Shown: positions 10,180 through 21,024, counted from the first letter of the stretch. The stretch is DNA of 39,403 nucleotides from Pseudomonadales bacterium (GCA_029246605.1 JAQWMV010000153.1:1-39403), one strand, 5' to 3'. A program made the numbers and translations. Notes: a model not told the origin generated them from the sequence alone.

Positions 10180-11553
10180 ATGAAATATCAAAGTACACGA
10201 GGACAGGTATCTGGACTCTCTTTTGTTGAGGCCGTCATGATGGGCCTCGCTTCTGACGGTGGTCTTCTGGTACCCCAGGTGATCCCTGATTTACGCGCTC
10301 GGCTCAAATCTATGCGTGGAATGAGTTATAACGCTTTGGCATTTGAAATAATGCGACACTACATCGATGATCTGCCGGAAAAGGATCTTATAGGCCTAAT
10401 TGATACATCCTACGCGACTTTTGATCATGAGTTGATCACACCCGTGAAGTCGTTGGACAATTTCCATGTATTGGAGTTGTTTCATGGGCCGACGTTGGCG
10501 TTCAAAGATGTCGCGCTACAGTTCCTGGGTAATTTTTTTGAACACATTCTCGAGGGCAGCGACGCCAGACTCAATATTCTCTGTGCAACTAGTGGTGATA
10601 CTGGAAGCGCTGCGATCGCTGGTGTTAAAGGCAAAGCACGTATCAATATCTTCGTGCTATATCCGACTGGAAAAACCAGCCCCTTACAAGAACGGCAAAT
10701 GACCACGGTGCTGGATGACAATATCCATAACATTTCGCTGAATGGTAGCTTTGACGATTGCCAGACGTTAATGAAGTCAGTGTTTTCCGATCTCCCGTAT
10801 AGAAATCAGTATCAATTAGGTGCCGTGAACTCCGTAAACTGGGCGCGAATCCTTGCGCAAATTGTCTACTATTTTAGTGCCTGGTGTCAGTTAGACTGCC
10901 CTGATCGATTTGATGTTGCCGTACCGACAGGAAATTTTGGGAACATATTTGCGGGTTATCTTGCTAAAAGGATGGGGTTGCCTGTCCATCGTTTAATATT
11001 GGCCACTAACCAGAACGACATTCTCGCTAACTTCTTTAACTCAGGTAGGTATCAGAGAGGTGATGTCCATTTTACGCATAGCCCAGCGATGGATATTCAG
11101 ATAGCCAGTAATTTCGAACGTTACCTCTTTTACGAATTTGGGCAAGCGACAGATAAAGTATCAGATTTCATGAGCCAGTTTCAGTCAACTGGTTCAGCAA
11201 ACGTCAACTTCAACACGAAAAGACACAACGAAGATTTTCTAGCTGGTGCTGTAAGCAATGAAGAGACACTGCAGACGATCAAGTGGTGTCACGAAAATCA
11301 CGATTACTTGGTGGACCCACACACCGCTGTTGGAATCCACGTAGGTAGACAGTTTAGCGAACCAGGTATTCCACTTGTTTGTTTATCTACCGCACATCCC
11401 GCTAAATTTGAAAGTGCAATGCAAACGGCCCTACCAGGGGTTACGGTTGCGCATCCAACGTTGTCAGCGCTAATGGACTTGCCGGAGCGCAAACAACAAA
11501 TGGAAGTAGATGAGCAAGCCGTTAAAGATTATCTTGCGGCGCATGCTGGCTAG
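10180..11553 (+). CDS. thrC: Threonine synthase
   Basis: MKYQSTRGQVSGLSFVEAVMMGLASDGGLLVP; FHGPTLAFKDVALQFLG; ATSGDTGSAAI. Confidence 0.96.
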   Translation: MKYQSTRGQVSGLSFVEAVMMGLASDGGLLVPQVIPDLRARLKSMRGMSYNALAFEIMRHYIDDLPEKDLIGLIDTSYATFDHELITPVKSLDNFHVLELFHGPTLAFKDVALQFLGNFFEHILEGSDARLNILCATSGDTGSAAIAGVKGKARINIFVLYPTGKTSPLQERQMTTVLDDNIHNISLNGSFDDCQTLMKSVFSDLPYRNQYQLGAVNSVNWARILAQIVYYFSAWCQLDCPDRFDVAVPTGNFGNIFAGYLAKRMGLPVHRLILATNQNDILANFFNSGRYQRGDVHFTHSPAMDIQIASNFERYLFYEFGQATDKVSDFMSQFQSTGSANVNFNTKRHNEDFLAGAVSNEETLQTIKWCHENHDYLVDPHTAVGIHVGRQFSEPGIPLVCLSTAHPAKFESAMQTALPGVTVAHPTLSALMDLPERKQQMEVDEQAVKDYLAAHAG

Positions 11554-12238
11554 CAATGTGAGAGACCGCCTCAGGTAATTCCTTCACACTAGACACGATG
11601 ACGTCCGGGGCGGTACAACCTTGGGATTTAACTTTTTTGCTTTTTACCCAAATGGTATGCATACCAACATTATTTGCGGTATCGATATCCAGGACTGGGT
11701 CGTCACCAATGTAGATCATTTCATGGGGCTCGGTGTTGGTGTGTGCCAGGGCACGAGAGAACAGGTTTGGTGCCGGCTTCGGGGCACCCACCTGTTCTGC
11801 ACTAAAGGAAAATGAGAAGTACGGCGTCAGTCCAAGACGCGAAATATCGGCATTGCCGTTGGTTAACGCACCCAAGACATATGAGTTTGCCAGTTGGCCA
11901 ATGGCTTCAAGGGCTCCGTCGAAAAAACTAACCTCGTTTCTTGCCGCTAGAAAAATCTCAATTGCAGCGTCAGAGAGTCGCTTTGCTTCAGGCCCGCTGA
12001 TATCACTCCGAAGCATTGCCTCATGAATAATACGCCTTCTTAACTCGGTGATCTGATGGACTAATTCCGGTGTTTGTTTCAGTACCTGGCCCCGAAGCGA
12101 ACGCATAGCGATGCTGTCATACTGCAGTGGTGGTGCGTTCTCCTTCAACCAATGATCCAAAAGCTTCTCGGCTCGCAAAATAATTGGTTTTACCGCCCAT
12201 AGCGTGTCATCCAGATCAAAGCCAATGACCTTAATCAT
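11522..12238 (-). CDS. HAD-family hydrolase (YigB-like), probable start MIKVIGFDLDDTLW
   Basis: GFDLDDTLWAV, ALTNGNADI, GAPKPAPNLFSRAL, MIYIGDDPVLDIDTANNVGM; located next to xerC. Confidence 0.9.
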   Translation of the reverse strand: MIKVIGFDLDDTLWAVKPIILRAEKLLDHWLKENAPPLQYDSIAMRSLRGQVLKQTPELVHQITELRRRIIHEAMLRSDISGPEAKRLSDAAIEIFLAARNEVSFFDGALEAIGQLANSYVLGALTNGNADISRLGLTPYFSFSFSAEQVGAPKPAPNLFSRALAHTNTEPHEMIYIGDDPVLDIDTANNVGMHTIWVKSKKVKSQGCTAPDVIVSSVKELPEAVSHIASQHAPQDNL

Positions 12239-13154
12239 GCTTCTCGGTCTTGTGATGCGCCCTTGGGTGAGCCTTGTCATAAACTTCAGCCAGATGCTGA
12301 AAGTCCAGATGTGTGTAGATCTGTGTGGTACTGATATCGGCGTGTCCCAGCAGTTCCTGGACTGCCCTTAGGTCACCGGAGGATTCCAGAAGATGACTCG
12401 CAAAGGAATGACGGAGCATATGTGGATGGACATTACCGTTTAAGTGCTGGCTGCGCGTCCAGTGCCGGACTCTTGCCTGAACATTTCTTGGGCTGATTCG
12501 AGATCCCCGTTCACTGATGAACAAAGCGTTATCAGTCGGTGACCGTCGACCATCTGGCCTTGCAGCGAGCCAGATCTGAAGTGCAGAAATGGCCTTCTCG
12601 CCGATGGGTAAGATTCGCTCTTTGTTACTTTTTCCGCGCACCTTAATGGTCCCGTCATCCCAACTGATATCGAGGAGGTTAGCACCTACCAGTTCAGCCA
12701 GGCGCAGCCCTGAGGAATAAAAAAGCTCCAGCATCGCTCGATCTCGTAGGGTATGCCACTTACCGCCTTTCACCTCAAGTAACCTGCTTACCTGATCCGT
12801 ATCCAACGTCTTTGGTAGTTTCTGTTCAGACTTTGGTGCCGCGAGCTGGTGCGCGGGGTTGTGCTTTACCCTTCCCTCACGATTCAGGTAGTTAAAAAAT
12901 GATCGTATAGAGGACAGGCAACGTTGCTGCGATTTTCCAGAAAGCCTCTGCCGATGTCCGGCGGACAAAAATAGTCGAAGATGGTGCACCGCAAGATTGT
13001 CCCAACCATTGATACCGGTATCGGCACAAAATACGTTCAGCTTGTCTAGGTCACGGGTATAAGCTTTTATGGTGTTGGAGGACAAGTTGCGCTCGTACTG
13101 CAGATAACGCAGAAAATCAGTGAGCCAGGGATCTTCCTGCCGGGAGTCTGGCAT
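12231..13154 (-). CDS. xerC: Tyrosine recombinase XerC
   Basis: FLRYLQYERNLSSNTIKAYTRDL; SSGLRLAELVG; HMLRHSFASHLLESSGDLRAVQELLGHADISTTQIYTHLD. Confidence 0.95.
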   Translation of the reverse strand: MPDSRQEDPWLTDFLRYLQYERNLSSNTIKAYTRDLDKLNVFCADTGINGWDNLAVHHLRLFLSAGHRQRLSGKSQQRCLSSIRSFFNYLNREGRVKHNPAHQLAAPKSEQKLPKTLDTDQVSRLLEVKGGKWHTLRDRAMLELFYSSGLRLAELVGANLLDISWDDGTIKVRGKSNKERILPIGEKAISALQIWLAARPDGRRSPTDNALFISERGSRISPRNVQARVRHWTRSQHLNGNVHPHMLRHSFASHLLESSGDLRAVQELLGHADISTTQIYTHLDFQHLAEVYDKAHPRAHHKTEKHD

Positions 13155-13844
13155 CTAGTGATCGATATGGCGGGGCAGCAGTAATGCGAGAGCGTCTGCT
13201 ACGAATCCGATAAACAGTGTGCCAAGACCTGACTTGAAGTAGTCCTTATCTTCACTACCGATCGCAAGAAGTGCGATGGGCTCGTCGATACGTACTGCAA
13301 GCACCGCAGCGGAGCGAACCTTGTCGCTGGCGTGACGAAACAAAAAGTCCTGTTCTGCAGAGCGTAGTACACCCATCGTGGGTTCGGTTGCACGCATTAA
13401 TGCACCGACATACTCCGCTGCACTACTTTCATTGACCACTGAGGTGAAATGGTTGATTTGGCGAGGCGTGTTTCCGAATATGATCAGGCTGTAAGCCGTA
13501 CTCTTGAACTCCTGGTTAAAGCTATTTTCCAGAGCGGAGAAAAAACTGTCACTGTCATGGCTTGAGATTAGGCTAAGGATCAATGCGCGACATTTATCGA
13601 ATACATCATTGTTACTTTCTGCTGCAGCGAGTAATTCGTCAAGTTTGCTTCGCGTTTCTGCATTTTGTTCTCGCAACATGCTGGCTTGTCTCTCCACGAG
13701 GGAGACCGTGTTGCCGTTGTCTTGTACGAGCGTCAGTGATTGCAGTAACTGCTCTCTGCCGACGAAGAAATCCGGGTGGGCTGCTAAAAATTCAACGACA
13801 TCATCGGGATTCATCTGGTCGGTCACTGCCTTTGCCTTATTCAT
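13155..13844 (-). CDS. DUF484 family protein
   Basis: DVVEFLAAHPDFFVGREQLLQSL...VSLVERQASMLREQN; position between xerC and dapF. Confidence 0.9.
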   Translation of the reverse strand: MNKAKAVTDQMNPDDVVEFLAAHPDFFVGREQLLQSLTLVQDNGNTVSLVERQASMLREQNAETRSKLDELLAAAESNNDVFDKCRALILSLISSHDSDSFFSALENSFNQEFKSTAYSLIIFGNTPRQINHFTSVVNESSAAEYVGALMRATEPTMGVLRSAEQDFLFRHASDKVRSAAVLAVRIDEPIALLAIGSEDKDYFKSGLGTLFIGFVADALALLLPRHIDH

Positions 13845-14695
13845 ATATGTAGTCTGCCCTCGTAAACCCGACAAGCTGAGCCTATCATGTATATATCTGC
13901 GTCACTCCCGGCCCATTTAATGTCGAGCTTTCCGCCAGGCAACGATACGCAAACCTGTTCATCCAATAAGCCGCGAAGTCTGCCCGCAACCACTGAGGCA
14001 CAGGCGCCAGAACCACAGGCGAGGGTTTCTCCTACGCCGCGTTCGTACACCCGCAAAGCGATTTCACTTCGCGACAGAATCTGCATGAAGTTCACGTTAG
14101 CACGATCGGGAAAACGCTTGTGTGACTCAAGGATCGGACCCAGTCTATTTACTGGTGCATCTGCAACATCATCAACCACCAATACGGCGTGCGGATTGCC
14201 AATATTAACTGCGGACAGACATACCCGTTCAGGTTCTCCGCACTGGTTAAGGGGGCTCATAACTTCGACGTCATAGCTTATCTGTGAGTGGTCGGCCAGG
14301 AATGGTATGTGTTCGGGCTCGAGCCTTGCCGGGCCCATGTTGACAGTAATATTCCCGTCTCGTTCCAGTTTGCACTCGATATTGCCGTTTTTAGCTTCCA
14401 GGATAATCTGAGTCTTGGTGGTCAGTCCCCTATCCCTGACGAACCTCGTTAAACAACGGGCCCCGTTGCCACACTGAGCAGCTTCAGAGCCGTCAGTATT
14501 ATAGATGCGAAAGCGAAAATCTGCGGTGGGACTGGCGGGCGGCTCTGCGATCAGCAACTGATCGAAGCCAATCCCCAGCCGTCGGTCCGCAAGCATACGA
14601 ATTTGATCTTCATTTAGCCGGATGTCCTGCGAAATGAGATCAAGCAGCATAAAGTCGTTGCCGATGCCGTGCATTTTTGTGAATCGTAATAACAT
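13841..14695 (-). CDS. dapF: Diaminopimelate epimerase
   Basis: FTKMHGIGNDFMLLD; QCGNGARCLTRFV; ETLACGSGACASVV. Confidence 0.97.
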   Translation of the reverse strand: MLLRFTKMHGIGNDFMLLDLISQDIRLNEDQIRMLADRRLGIGFDQLLIAEPPASPTADFRFRIYNTDGSEAAQCGNGARCLTRFVRDRGLTTKTQIILEAKNGNIECKLERDGNITVNMGPARLEPEHIPFLADHSQISYDVEVMSPLNQCGEPERVCLSAVNIGNPHAVLVVDDVADAPVNRLGPILESHKRFPDRANVNFMQILSRSEIALRVYERGVGETLACGSGACASVVAGRLRGLLDEQVCVSLPGGKLDIKWAGSDADIYMIGSACRVYEGRLHI

Positions 14696-14785
14696 GATGC
14701 TAGATTACTGGAGCAACCTGCTATTGCAAGTCTGGTGTCACTTCACACCCATCGAAGTCACGTCATAGACTACGTGTGCCAATGC

Positions 14786-16030
14786 TCAATCAGGGAGAAT
14801 AGTTTCCAGGTGTAACTGGTCGTCTATTGTTTCCCGTTGTCGAACACAGTAATGATCACTTCCGGAAACAATGATTTCTGCCGCGCGATTACGGGAATTG
14901 TAGTTGGAACTCATGACAAATCCGTATGCGCCGGATGAGTGCACGGCAATCAGATCTCCGGTCGCGATCGCCAGCTCACGGTCGTGTGCGATAAAGTCGC
15001 CAGTTTCACAGACCGGACCTACAACGGACCAATTTTCCGGATCATCGTGTAGTTCAACCGCAGCAACCTTCTGCCAGGCGTTATACAGTGCGGGTCGAAT
15101 TAGATCATTCATAGCGGCATCTACGACCGCAAAACGATGGTCACCATTTTGCTTGGTAAGCTCTACTTTGGATAACAATATGCCAGCGTTCGCGACGATG
15201 TATCGACCTGGCTCGAAAAATAGTTTTTGACTATGTCTTCCCATGGTTTGCAGAACCGCACTGGCATAGTCTTCCACGGCGATGGGCTGCTCATCTTTGT
15301 AGCAAACACCCAGTCCGCCCCCTAGATCAATATGATTAAGGGTAATACCATCCCGCTCCAGACCATCAACCAACTGTAAAACTTCGGCAAGGGCATCTGT
15401 CAGTGGGCTTAACTCTGTAATCTGAGATCCGATATGGCAATCGATTCCTACGATATTAATATTGTCCATTGTGGCGGCGCGACGATACATTTCTACGGCA
15501 ATGTCTGAACTAACCCCGAATTTGTTCTCTTTTAAACCCGTTGCGATGTAGGGGTGGGTTCCCGAGTCGACGTCAGGATTGACGCGTATCGATATCGGTG
15601 CAACCTGCCCTAGTTGTGCGGCGATAGATTGCAAAGTATCGAGCTCTGCGACAGATTCGACGTTAAAACACGCGATGTTTGCTTGCAGCGCCATTTGAAG
15701 TTCCGCAGCGGTTTTTCCTACCCCAGAGAACACCACGCCTGCTGCATCCCCTCCCGCTCTTAACACCCGTTGTAATTCACCGCCGGACACAATGTCAAAA
15801 CCGGCACCAAGTCGTGCCAGGATATTGAGGACAGCGAGGTTGGAGTTTGCTTTTACGGAGTAACAAACCCTGTGTGGGTGTGATGCGAATGCCTGCTCGA
15901 AACTTGTGTAAGCTGCCTCGATATCGGCGCGACTATATACATAAGTGGGTGTGCCATAGGTATTGGCGATCTCAGTTAAGGCCACATCCTCAGCAACCAA
16001 CGTGTCATTCACATAGTGAAAACTAGTCAT
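14786..16030 (-). CDS. lysA: Diaminopimelate decarboxylase, probable start MTSFHYVND
   Basis: TPTYVYSRADIEAAY; CYSVKANSNLAVL; HIGSQITEL; GGGLGVCYKDE; EPGRYIVANAG; CETGDF. Confidence 0.97.
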   Translation of the reverse strand: MTSFHYVNDTLVAEDVALTEIANTYGTPTYVYSRADIEAAYTSFEQAFASHPHRVCYSVKANSNLAVLNILARLGAGFDIVSGGELQRVLRAGGDAAGVVFSGVGKTAAELQMALQANIACFNVESVAELDTLQSIAAQLGQVAPISIRVNPDVDSGTHPYIATGLKENKFGVSSDIAVEMYRRAATMDNINIVGIDCHIGSQITELSPLTDALAEVLQLVDGLERDGITLNHIDLGGGLGVCYKDEQPIAVEDYASAVLQTMGRHSQKLFFEPGRYIVANAGILLSKVELTKQNGDHRFAVVDAAMNDLIRPALYNAWQKVAAVELHDDPENWSVVGPVCETGDFIAHDRELAIATGDLIAVHSSGAYGFVMSSNYNSRNRAAEIIVSGSDHYCVRQRETIDDQLHLETILPD

Positions 16031-16163
16031 CCTCATCCTCTTCTGTGGTCGGTGCGCTGGCTGTTGATGCCGTGGTGTCCGTTGTCTGTTCCAAAAACAG
16101 CACACCCTTCTGACCGCAGGATGTCAGTAAAGCAACTAAAAGAAGTAACAGGCAGCCCCTCAT
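16023..16163 (-). CDS. lptM: LptM/YifL-like small lipoprotein
   Basis: MRGCLLLLLVALLTSCGQKGVLFLEQ lipobox followed by GQKGxL; directly upstream of lysA. Confidence 0.8.
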   Translation of the reverse strand: MRGCLLLLLVALLTSCGQKGVLFLEQTTDTTASTASAPTTEEDEDD

Positions 16164-16241
16164 GAGTATCAATGTCCGAAAGAAAGCTTTGCAGTATACT
16201 TCTATGCTCGGGGTAAGCAAAAACGCTTGTGGGAGATTAAC

Positions 16242-16559
16242 GTGCAGGACGCAGAATTTCATGCGCTGGTGGATGAACTTTTTAACAGGCTAGAGGATGA
16301 ACTGGATGCCCAGGAGCTAGATCTGGACATTGATTCCGCAAGCGGTATTCTGACGATTGAGTTTCCAAATGGGTCGTCGGTAATCGTTAGCCGTCAGATA
16401 GCAGCGCACGAAGTGTGGGTAGCCGCGCGGTCTGGTGGATTTCATTTGTCGAATGAAGATAGCTGGTTTTGTAGAGTGACCGGTGAAGATTTGGCATCGC
16501 TGTTAAGCAGGGTCCTGACTGAGCAGTTGGGCGAGACAGTAACAATGACTATTTCATAG
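16242..16559 (+). CDS. cyaY: Frataxin-like iron donor CyaY, GTG start preceded by GGGAG
   Basis: [22 protein letters not shown]...[39 protein letters not shown]. Confidence 0.92.
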   Translation: MQDAEFHALVDELFNRLEDELDAQELDLDIDSASGILTIEFPNGSSVIVSRQIAAHEVWVAARSGGFHLSNEDSWFCRVTGEDLASLLSRVLTEQLGETVTMTIS

Positions 16560-17925
16560 CATTTTTAGCTGTTTGAATGGCCAGAAGGACACTAGCAGGT
16601 GCGGTACCACCAATGTGAGATCTGGCGTTGACTGACGCCTCCAGAGACAGGTCTACATCGTCGCCAATTAACTCGCAATGTGCCTGTAGTGTCGCCAGGG
16701 GCATACCAGAAAGGTCAGTATCATTTTCTATCGCTAGCGCGACAAGCTTTCCAACGACGTCATGGGCATCGCGAAATGGAAGCCCTTTGTTGACCAGATA
16801 ATCGGCAAGATCCGTGGCGGTGGCATGTCCTTTACTTGCCGCGAGTCTCATATTGTCTTTCTTGGTAATAATTGCCGGGATCATGTCAGCATAAGCAGTC
16901 AGGCATTTGAGTACGGTTTGTACCGTGTCGAATAGCGGTTCCTTGTCTTCCTGATTGTCTTTGTTGTATGCAAGGGGTTGCCCCTTCATCAAGGTAAGCA
17001 GTGACATCAGGTGACCAAATACTCGGCCCGATTTACCGCGCACCAGCTCCGGTACGTCGGGGTTTTTCTTCTGGGGCATAATTGAGGAGCCGGTACAGAA
17101 TCGATCTGGCAAATCGATGTAATCAAACTGAGGGGACGACCAAAGGATGATCTCCTCCGCCCACCGGGAAAGATGCATCATAAGAATCGCGGCAGCGCCG
17201 GTAAATTCAATCGCAAAATCTCGGTCACTGACTGCATCAAGAGAGTTTGATGCAACGGCCTCGAAGTCTAATAGTTGTGCAGTAAGCGCGCGATCAATTG
17301 GATAGGTTGTGCCTGCAAGTGCCGCGGCACCCAGCGGTGAAACATTAATTCGCTTACGGCAGTCACTCAAACGCGCATAATCGCGCTCGATCATTGTAAA
17401 CCAGGCCATGAGATGGTGTCCGAAGGTCACTGGTTGGGCAACCTGTAAATGGGTCGAACCGGGCATTATGGTATCGGCTTCTTGCTCTGCCAGAGCCAGC
17501 AGCCCACTTTGTAGCCTTTGGAGTTTTTCCAGGATCTCATCGACCATAGCGCGCAGATAAAGACGAATGTCTGTTGCTATTTGATCGTTTCTAGAGCGAC
17601 CGGTATGGAGCTTTTTACCAGTGTCTCCGATAATGTCTGTTAAGGCTTTTTCGATATTCATGTGAACATCTTCGAGTGCAACAGACCAGGTAAAATCTCC
17701 TGCGGTGATTTGCGCAGAGATTTGTGTAAGCCCACGCTCGATATCCGCTAACTCATCAGCGCTTAAGACACCAACCTCTGCCAGCATTGTTGCGTGAGCA
17801 ATAGAGCCTTGAATGTCGTACTGTGCCAGTTGCTTATCGAAGTCCACAGAGGCAGTAAACGCTTCAACAAAGGCGTCGGTGGCTTCGCTAAAGCGGCCGT
17901 CCCAGAGTTTGTTTTTATCGTTCAT
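16549..17925 (-). CDS. argH: Argininosuccinate lyase
   Basis: [69 protein letters not shown]. Confidence 0.98.
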   Translation of the reverse strand: MNDKNKLWDGRFSEATDAFVEAFTASVDFDKQLAQYDIQGSIAHATMLAEVGVLSADELADIERGLTQISAQITAGDFTWSVALEDVHMNIEKALTDIIGDTGKKLHTGRSRNDQIATDIRLYLRAMVDEILEKLQRLQSGLLALAEQEADTIMPGSTHLQVAQPVTFGHHLMAWFTMIERDYARLSDCRKRINVSPLGAAALAGTTYPIDRALTAQLLDFEAVASNSLDAVSDRDFAIEFTGAAAILMMHLSRWAEEIILWSSPQFDYIDLPDRFCTGSSIMPQKKNPDVPELVRGKSGRVFGHLMSLLTLMKGQPLAYNKDNQEDKEPLFDTVQTVLKCLTAYADMIPAIITKKDNMRLAASKGHATATDLADYLVNKGLPFRDAHDVVGKLVALAIENDTDLSGMPLATLQAHCELIGDDVDLSLEASVNARSHIGGTAPASVLLAIQTAKNAMK

Positions 17926-18059
17926 TATCGGTTTGCTAAAGAGTGGTGCGAAGAAAGATTATAGCAGTTCAAGTACGAAATCAGCATAATCAGAAATTGC
18001 TTGATTTCCGACCTCACTGTCTCTGTAGAGAACGCCGTCGGAGGCGGTCGTCAGGCGCA

Positions 18060-19068
18060 ATATTTACCACAGGGAAAACTGGTGACAGAAGACGAGTTTT
18101 TTTATCCGATCTGTGCAATCCACAAAGCATTTTATTTTTGGTGCTGATTACTGAGCTTCTTGTATTGGTACTAACACTGGCAAATTCCAGTCTGGTCAAC
18201 TTCTCATGGGGTAGTCTTGGTGTTACCTCGCTCTTCGTGCAATGGATTGTACTCGCTTCAGCTGCACTGCTTTGTAATTTGCGTTCTTGGTTAGCCAAAC
18301 AATATCTTATAAAGTCAGTATTGATAGCCTATATCCTGGTTCTAGCAATTACGTTGATTGTGAGTGTTATAGGTGAGTGGATCCTGCGGGGTTCAGAGCC
18401 CTGGCGAATGGAGACATACGGCAGGATTGTCAGGAACCTGGTCATCGCAGCGATAATGAGTGGCATCGCGTTTCGCTACCTGTTTTTACAGTATCAGCTA
18501 CGGTGCCAGGAGCAGGCAGAACTCAATGCTCGCATTCAGGAATTGCAATCAAGGATACGTCCTCACTTTCTATTCAATAGCATGAATATTATTGCCAGTT
18601 TGATTAGCGTTGCCCCGGATCTTGCTGAGCAGGTGGTTGAATACCTGTCGGAATTGTTCCGTGCTAGCTTAAGCGATATGACTAATGAGCCGGTGCCGCT
18701 GGCGCAGGAGCTCGCGCTCTGCCAAAAGTATGCCCATATTGAGAGTCTGCGACTTGATGATCGCTTACAGCTTGAATGGCAAATCGATGTCGACGTGAAT
18801 GAGGTTCGCATTCCCATGCTGACATTGCAGCCATTGCTGGAAAATGCGATATATCATGGTATACAACCATTACCTGAGGGGGTTGGTCACTGTAATAATC
18901 AAGGAGCTGGCGGGAAAGTTACAGATAGATATCACTAATCCCATCGCTGTTGATGATCATTCCCGTCAACATGGTAAGCGAATGGCGCTGGAAAATATTC
19001 GTCATCGTTTGCAGGCGGTGTACGGCAGCGAGGCTGAGATCATTACGGCACAGGATCATGAATTTTAA
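18060..19068 (+). pseudogene. algZ: AlgZ/FimS (LytS-type) sensor histidine kinase with internal frameshift
   Basis: FLSDLCNPQSILFLVLITELLVLV...RIRPHFLFNSMNIIASLISVAPDLAEQVVEYLSELFRASL...LLENAIYHGIQPLPEG in one frame; LVTVIIKELAGKLQIDITNPI...GKRMALENIRHRLQAVYGSEAEI in the +1 frame. Confidence 0.85.
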
Positions 19069-19255
19069 TTCGCTATCCTTTTTCGCTGGCGATCTCACAA
19101 CACTAGTAAGCCTAGCCAGAGAGGCCTATCGGTAGGCAAATTCAGGCGAACTGTGACTGAGTTCACATTTCTCGAAGATTGACGTTAAATTTCCTTTTTT
19201 TGTGCAGTACGTCGCAGTTTTGTAGCCAAAAAGGCGTAATTTGCGTGTTATGGAG

Positions 19256-19273
19256 TTCCTTCACTTGAAGGAA
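19256..19273. repeat. Inverted repeat upstream of algR
   Basis: TTCCTTCA-ct-TGAAGGAA, perfect 8-bp arms. Confidence 0.5.
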
Positions 19274-19300
19274 ACGCAAAATGTAAAGGGGTGAAGGCCG

Positions 19301-20026
19301 ATGAAAGTGCTAGTAGTTGACGACGAGAAACTCGCTAGAGAGCGTCTGCAGAGGATTATATCTACGCTTGATAATTACGAGATTGTCGCTGAGGCGGTCA
19401 GGAAAGCGGTCGAGCATTCACCGGATATCGTGCTTCTGGATATTCGTATGCCGGGTAGCGATGGCCTGCAAGCGGCGGATCAGTTGGCGGGATTGGCATC
19501 TCCACCCGCGGTGATATTTTGTACCGCATTTGCAGAGCATGCTATCGATGCTTTTGATGTTAGCGCTGCAGGTTACCTGCTAAAACCAATCCGCAGGGAT
19601 GTCCTGATTGATACGTTAAGCAAAATCGGGACAGTCAATTCAGTACAAAGACGGGCAGTAACCGGGGTGGATGAAGTCAGTCATGATTGTCGGGCTAGAA
19701 CTCATACCAGCGCCAAAACTCGCCGGGGCATAGAGTTAATACCTTTTGCGGAAGTCCAGTTCTTTCAGGCTGACCATAAGTACGTCACCGTACGCCATGA
19801 AAGCGGAGAGGTGCTTATTGATGACACGCTGCGAGGCCTGGAAGCTGAGTTTGGAGAGAAACTCGTGCGTATTCATCGCAATGCACTGGTGATGACTGAC
19901 CATCTCGAAGGTATTGAGCGCGACACGTCGGGTCATTATCGAGTAAGAATGCGGGGTATTGACGAAAAACTTGATGTTAGCCGTCGTCACGTGTCTGGCC
20001 TGCGACGTTTGGTACAAACTCTGTAA
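19301..20026 (+). CDS. algR: AlgR-like LytTR response regulator with a shortened receiver domain
   Basis: MKVLVVDDEKLARERLQR; VLLDIRMPGSDGLQAADQL; GYLLKPIRRD; RRGIELIPFAEVQFFQADHKYVTVRHESGEVLIDDTLRGLEAEFGEKLVRIHRNALV. Confidence 0.93.
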   Translation: MKVLVVDDEKLARERLQRIISTLDNYEIVAEAVRKAVEHSPDIVLLDIRMPGSDGLQAADQLAGLASPPAVIFCTAFAEHAIDAFDVSAAGYLLKPIRRDVLIDTLSKIGTVNSVQRRAVTGVDEVSHDCRARTHTSAKTRRGIELIPFAEVQFFQADHKYVTVRHESGEVLIDDTLRGLEAEFGEKLVRIHRNALVMTDHLEGIERDTSGHYRVRMRGIDEKLDVSRRHVSGLRRLVQTL

Positions 20027-20094
20027 AAAGGTCAGTCGCCGCAGAAATGAACTGTGCTAACCTTTGGTTTTAACGGCCTACGGTAACCTGTTCA

Positions 20095-21024
20095 ATGACC
20101 CAAATCCTTCGAATTGCGACCAGGCAAAGCACCTTGGCGCTTTGGCAGGCCAACTACGTCCGTGACCTACTGCTGGAATCAAATTCAGCGCTACAGGTCG
20201 AAATTATCGGGTTTACCACTGAGGGAGATCGCAACCAGCGTAGTCCTCTCAGCCAGATCGGCGGTAAAGGCCTCTTCGTCAAAGAGCTTGAACTTGCATT
20301 GTTAAATGGCAGTGCGGATATAGCCGTACATTCCATGAAAGACGTCCCAAGCGAATTGCCAGCGGGGCTTGAAATCGCCGTGATCTGTGAACGAGCCGAC
20401 CCGCGAGACGCACTGATAACAAGGGATGGCTCTACGCTAAAAGATTTTGGTAGCAAGGCCAGCATAGGAACCTCCAGCCTAAGGCGTCGACTTCAGTTAC
20501 AGCAGAAACTCCCTCACCTCGATTATCTGGATTTACGTGGCAATGTAGATACCAGGATAGGCAAGCTCGATGATGGACTTTACGACGGGATCATACTGGC
20601 CACGGCTGGTCTCAGTCGCTTGGGTCTTGCAGATCGGATATCAGAAATCATCCCAGTAAATGTGTGCCTACCGTCTGCAGGGCAAGGCGCAGTTGGCATC
20701 GAATGTCGATCAGATGATCAGCTTGTAAAGTCTGTAATTGCACCGCTCAATCATGAGGATACTAAGCTTTGTGTGACAACGGAGAGAGCAGTTACGGCAC
20801 AACTCGGTGCCAATTGTACGTTGCCCATTGCTGTGTATGCAGATTTGCAGGGAGGGCAAATTAGTTTGCATTCGTTCGTTAGCGATCAATCTGGAAAAAC
20901 TATATTGAAGAGAGCCGCTATGGGCCAAAGGATCGACAGCCTGCATATTGCTGAGGAGGTCGCGTCAGGCCTGATGAGTGAAGGTGCAGCAGCACTGATT
21001 GCTGATGAGGGAGGGCAACAATGA
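20095..21024 (+). CDS. hemC: Porphobilinogen deaminase
   Basis: LRIATRQSTLALWQANYV; IGGKGLFVKELELAL; VHSMKDVPSELPAGL; GTSSLRRRLQL; LGANCTLPIAVYA. Confidence 0.97.
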   Translation: MTQILRIATRQSTLALWQANYVRDLLLESNSALQVEIIGFTTEGDRNQRSPLSQIGGKGLFVKELELALLNGSADIAVHSMKDVPSELPAGLEIAVICERADPRDALITRDGSTLKDFGSKASIGTSSLRRRLQLQQKLPHLDYLDLRGNVDTRIGKLDDGLYDGIILATAGLSRLGLADRISEIIPVNVCLPSAGQGAVGIECRSDDQLVKSVIAPLNHEDTKLCVTTERAVTAQLGANCTLPIAVYADLQGGQISLHSFVSDQSGKTILKRAAMGQRIDSLHIAEEVASGLMSEGAAALIADEGGQQ

